Shown: positions 61,790 to 64,000 of the stretch, one piece after another
Layout of the letters: each line of letters opens with the position of its first letter
Position numbering within the stretch: the stretch's first letter is position 1
Assembly (NCBI GenBank): GCA_020851555.1
Contig: JADZCM010000002.1
Location: 1-64,000, forward strand
Reading direction: 5' to 3'
From: Bryobacterales bacterium
GTDB taxonomy: Bacteria > Acidobacteriota > Terriglobia > Bryobacterales > Bryobacteraceae
Length of the DNA stretch: 64,000 nt
Notes under the pieces: generated by a model
Told to the model about the DNA's origin: nothing
Seen by the model: only the letters and a program-made list of their open reading frames with translations
The model's database searches: none
Position numbers and translations under genes: made by a program

Positions 61790-64000
61790 ATGATGTCCAC
61801 TCGAGCAGTGTTAGCTCTGTTGATTTTGTTGCTGGCCTTGTCGCCCGCAGCATACTCCCAAGCAATGTCCGGCCAAATCACCGGCCGCCTGGTGGATCCG
61901 GGCGCGGCGGTGATCGTCGGCGCGAAGATCCAGCTCACCAACGATCTGACCAAGCAGGTTCGTGAATTTGTCACGGACAACGCTGGCAACTTCACGTTTC
62001 CCAACGTGCCGCCAGGGACCTATACGCTCCGGATCGCGCAGCCTGGATTCCATACCTATGAGCAGAAGAACATCAACGTCGGCACGGTGGAGCGTGTGTC
62101 CCTGCCCGACATCGCTCTGCAAGTAGGCGAACTCAGCACCTCCGTCGAGGTTCAAGCCTCGGCCGTCCGCGTCAACACCGACAGTTCCGACCGCGGCGTG
62201 GCCGTTACCATCACGCAGATACAGGACACCGTGTCCAAGGGCCGGAACTTCATGTCCGTCCTGGCCACACTGCCCGGCGTCCAGGACCTGAACGCAACCG
62301 ACACCCGCGGCTGGGGCACTGGTAGTCCCACGCTCATGGGAGGACAATCCGGTCAGAAACTCCTCGTCCTGGACGGCGCGGCCAGCCAGGATTCCGGTAA
62401 CCGCGACTTCGGCTACATCGCGCCGTCCATCGACGCCATCGCCGAAGTAAAGGTTCTCGTCGCCAACTTCAACGCCGAATACGGGGCCCGTTCCGGCGGC
62501 CAGATGAACGTCATGATCAAGGGCGGCACCAACCAGTTCCACGGCAGTGGCGCGTACTACATCCGCAACGAGGCCTTCAACGCCAACGAGTTCTTCAATA
62601 ACAAGACTGGGATCGCGCGGCCCCGCTACAAGTACCACAACCTGGTGGGCACCATCGGCGGCCCGTTCATCATCCCGGGCACCAGCTTCAACAAGGACCG
62701 CAACAAGCTGTTCTGGTTCTTCAGCTACGACTATCTGCGGACCAAGAACGTCACCGGCGCCAACCGCTACACCATGCCCACGGCCGCTGAACGCGCCGGA
62801 GATTTCTCCGCCACCGTTACCACCGCCGGGGCCCTGATCCCGATCTACGATCCGCTGAACAACGGCGTGCAGTTCGCGGGCAACAAGATCCCGGCCTCCC
62901 GCATCGACCGCACGGGCCTGGCCATGATGAGTCTGTTCCCGCAGCCCAACACCACTGACCCGACGGGTCAGCGGCAGTACAACGCCGAGTTCGTCAACCC
63001 CTACGAGCAGCCGCGGCACGACCGCATCCTGCGCGTGGACTACCCCATCAGTTCCAAAGCCACCTCCTACGTCCGCCTGTTGCAGGACTACACCGGCAAC
63101 GACGGCTACGGCCAGATCCTCGGCGCGTTGGGCGACGGCTGGCGCCAGTTCCCGCACGGCTATGACATCCCGTCGGCCGGTGCGGTGGGCGCGTTGATCT
63201 ACACCTTCCGCCCCAACCTGATTCTGGAGACCATGTACGGCATCACCCGCGGCCACCAGATGAACACCCCCACGGACATGGACCTGTACAACAACAGCCT
63301 CCTGCCGTTGAAGGACGCCTCCGGGGCGACCGTCAATCTGACCCGCCTGTTCCCGAGTTCCAACTACCTGAACCTGCGGCCGCAGATCAACTTCGGCCTG
63401 CCGTCGGGCTACAGCGCGCAGTCGTCGGGCCAGGGCGTGACGAACGCTCCGCAGTATGGCTTCGACAGCCGCTGGCCGTTTGACGGCACCGACCAGGTGC
63501 AAACGGTCAGCTCCAACCTGACTTGGGTCCAGGGCCGCCACAACCTCAAGTTCGGCATCTACCTGGAGCGCATGGCGCGCAACGTCAGCGTGTACTCCAC
63601 CTACAACATCGCCGGCTCCTACTACTTCGGATCGGACCGGGCCAGCGCCGTCGATACAGGCTATCCGTACTCGAACCTGCTCACCGGCGGCTTCTTCGCC
63701 TACGGCGAGGACAGCCTCAAGCAGGTGAACCACGCGCGGTATACGCAGTGGGACTGGTTCGCGCAGGACAGTTGGAAGGTGATGCCACGATTGACCCTCG
63801 ACCTCGGCGTGCGCTTCCAGTGGATGGGCGACCTGCACACCCGCGGCCAGCGCCTGGGCATGTTCTCTGAGTCCGCCTTCCAGCCAAGTGCGGCGGGGCA
63901 ACCCCTCTACCCGGCCATGGTGAACGGGGTCAAGAGCTCGATTAACCCAGTCACCGGCAGGGTCTATCCGTATGTCCGTCAGGGCACGTTTGATCCCGCC
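61790..64000 (+). CDS. TonB-dependent receptor, Oar-like (3' end outside window)
   Basis: The reading frame opens at ATG 61790 (a second ATG follows at 61793; GGGGG lies eight bases upstream) and runs to the edge, 737 residues. Signal peptide STRAVLALLILLLALSPAAYSQ, an N-terminal carboxypeptidase-regulatory-like domain (about 28-110: GQITGRLVDPGAAVIVGAKI, DNAGNFTFPNVPPGTYTL), a plug domain with LVLDGAASQD and IDAIAEVKVLVANFNAEYGARSGG, then the start of the outer-membrane barrel. Oar-like receptors are abundant in Acidobacteriota and probably take up polymeric or complexed nutrients with a TonB such as 44432-45226. The long opposite-strand frame here is a shadow. Confidence 0.93.
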   Translation, partial: MMSTRAVLALLILLLALSPAAYSQAMSGQITGRLVDPGAAVIVGAKIQLTNDLTKQVREFVTDNAGNFTFPNVPPGTYTLRIAQPGFHTYEQKNINVGTVERVSLPDIALQVGELSTSVEVQASAVRVNTDSSDRGVAVTITQIQDTVSKGRNFMSVLATLPGVQDLNATDTRGWGTGSPTLMGGQSGQKLLVLDGAASQDSGNRDFGYIAPSIDAIAEVKVLVANFNAEYGARSGGQMNVMIKGGTNQFHGSGAYYIRNEAFNANEFFNNKTGIARPRYKYHNLVGTIGGPFIIPGTSFNKDRNKLFWFFSYDYLRTKNVTGANRYTMPTAAERAGDFSATVTTAGALIPIYDPLNNGVQFAGNKIPASRIDRTGLAMMSLFPQPNTTDPTGQRQYNAEFVNPYEQPRHDRILRVDYPISSKATSYVRLLQDYTGNDGYGQILGALGDGWRQFPHGYDIPSAGAVGALIYTFRPNLILETMYGITRGHQMNTPTDMDLYNNSLLPLKDASGATVNLTRLFPSSNYLNLRPQINFGLPSGYSAQSSGQGVTNAPQYGFDSRWPFDGTDQVQTVSSNLTWVQGRHNLKFGIYLERMARNVSVYSTYNIAGSYYFGSDRASAVDTGYPYSNLLTGGFFAYGEDSLKQVNHARYTQWDWFAQDSWKVMPRLTLDLGVRFQWMGDLHTRGQRLGMFSESAFQPSAAGQPLYPAMVNGVKSSINPVTGRVYPYVRQGTFDPA

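Noticed and set aside
61811..63901. A minus-strand open frame of 696 codons
   Set aside because: It is the shadow of the TonB-dependent receptor, which has a signal peptide, plug and barrel motifs in the plus frame; the minus translation has no domain and a composition typical of antisense GC-rich DNA.

Overview
The window is about 64 kb of GC-rich bacterial chromosome, most likely from an Acidobacteriota of the Bryobacterales/Solibacter type. That placement is an inference. It rests on an Oar-like TonB-dependent receptor with an N-terminal carboxypeptidase-regulatory domain, a sulfatase and a secreted ThuA-domain protein, a complete Tol-Pal system (so a Gram-negative envelope), a fused AroDE, and several small hypothetical proteins of the kind seen in this lineage. 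The three tRNA genes all encode their CCA end.

Layout. 1-2.9 kb: end of a sulfatase, an acyl-CoA ligase, a secreted hypothetical and tRNA-Gly. 3.0-8.4 kb: the replication-origin block dnaA-dnaN-gyrB with DnaA boxes on both sides of dnaA. 8.4-11.1 kb: a Tat-signal enolase-superfamily enzyme and a membrane metallophosphoesterase. 11.2-18.4 kb: a seven-gene efflux operon (TetR, TolC, HlyD, two ATPases, two ABC-2 permeases) like E. coli cecR-ybhGFSR, with a strong promoter and palindrome in front. 18.5-30.7 kb: a minus-strand surface-polysaccharide operon: Wzt-like ATPase, a methyltransferase with a coiled-coil tail, a GT2-GT4 fusion, four GT2 enzymes, a GT4 enzyme, then alr and ThuA. 31.1-34.6 kb: an MFS transporter, YggX, a small hypothetical and purA. 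34.7-38.2 kb: a hypothetical, then SixA and two thymidylate-kinase-like proteins facing a CHAD gene broken in two at CTT TGA. 38.3-46.4 kb: tRNA-Ser, phosphofructokinase, and tolQ-tolR-tolA/tonB-tolB-pal-cpoB-aroDE. 46.4-60.1 kb: recN, an OPT transporter with a metallopeptidase-like partner, an isolated nuoM, a MacA/ATPase pair without permease, accA and dnaE. 60.1-64 kb: tRNA-Arg, a decayed transposase, and the start of the TonB-dependent receptor, which runs off the end.

How the genes fit together. The Wzt/methyltransferase/glycosyltransferase cluster looks like an ABC-dependent glycan pathway in which a coiled-coil methyltransferase may cap and measure the chain, as WbdD does in enteric O-antigens; the permease is missing locally and the Wzt Walker B aspartate is replaced by alanine. 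The SixA/TMK/TMK/CHAD group may be a phosphate or polyphosphate module; one kinase has lost its P-loop lysine and the CHAD gene needs a frameshift or re-initiation. Several promoters lie so close to their start codons that near-leaderless mRNAs are likely. All functional calls come from reading motifs and gene order; no database search was run.
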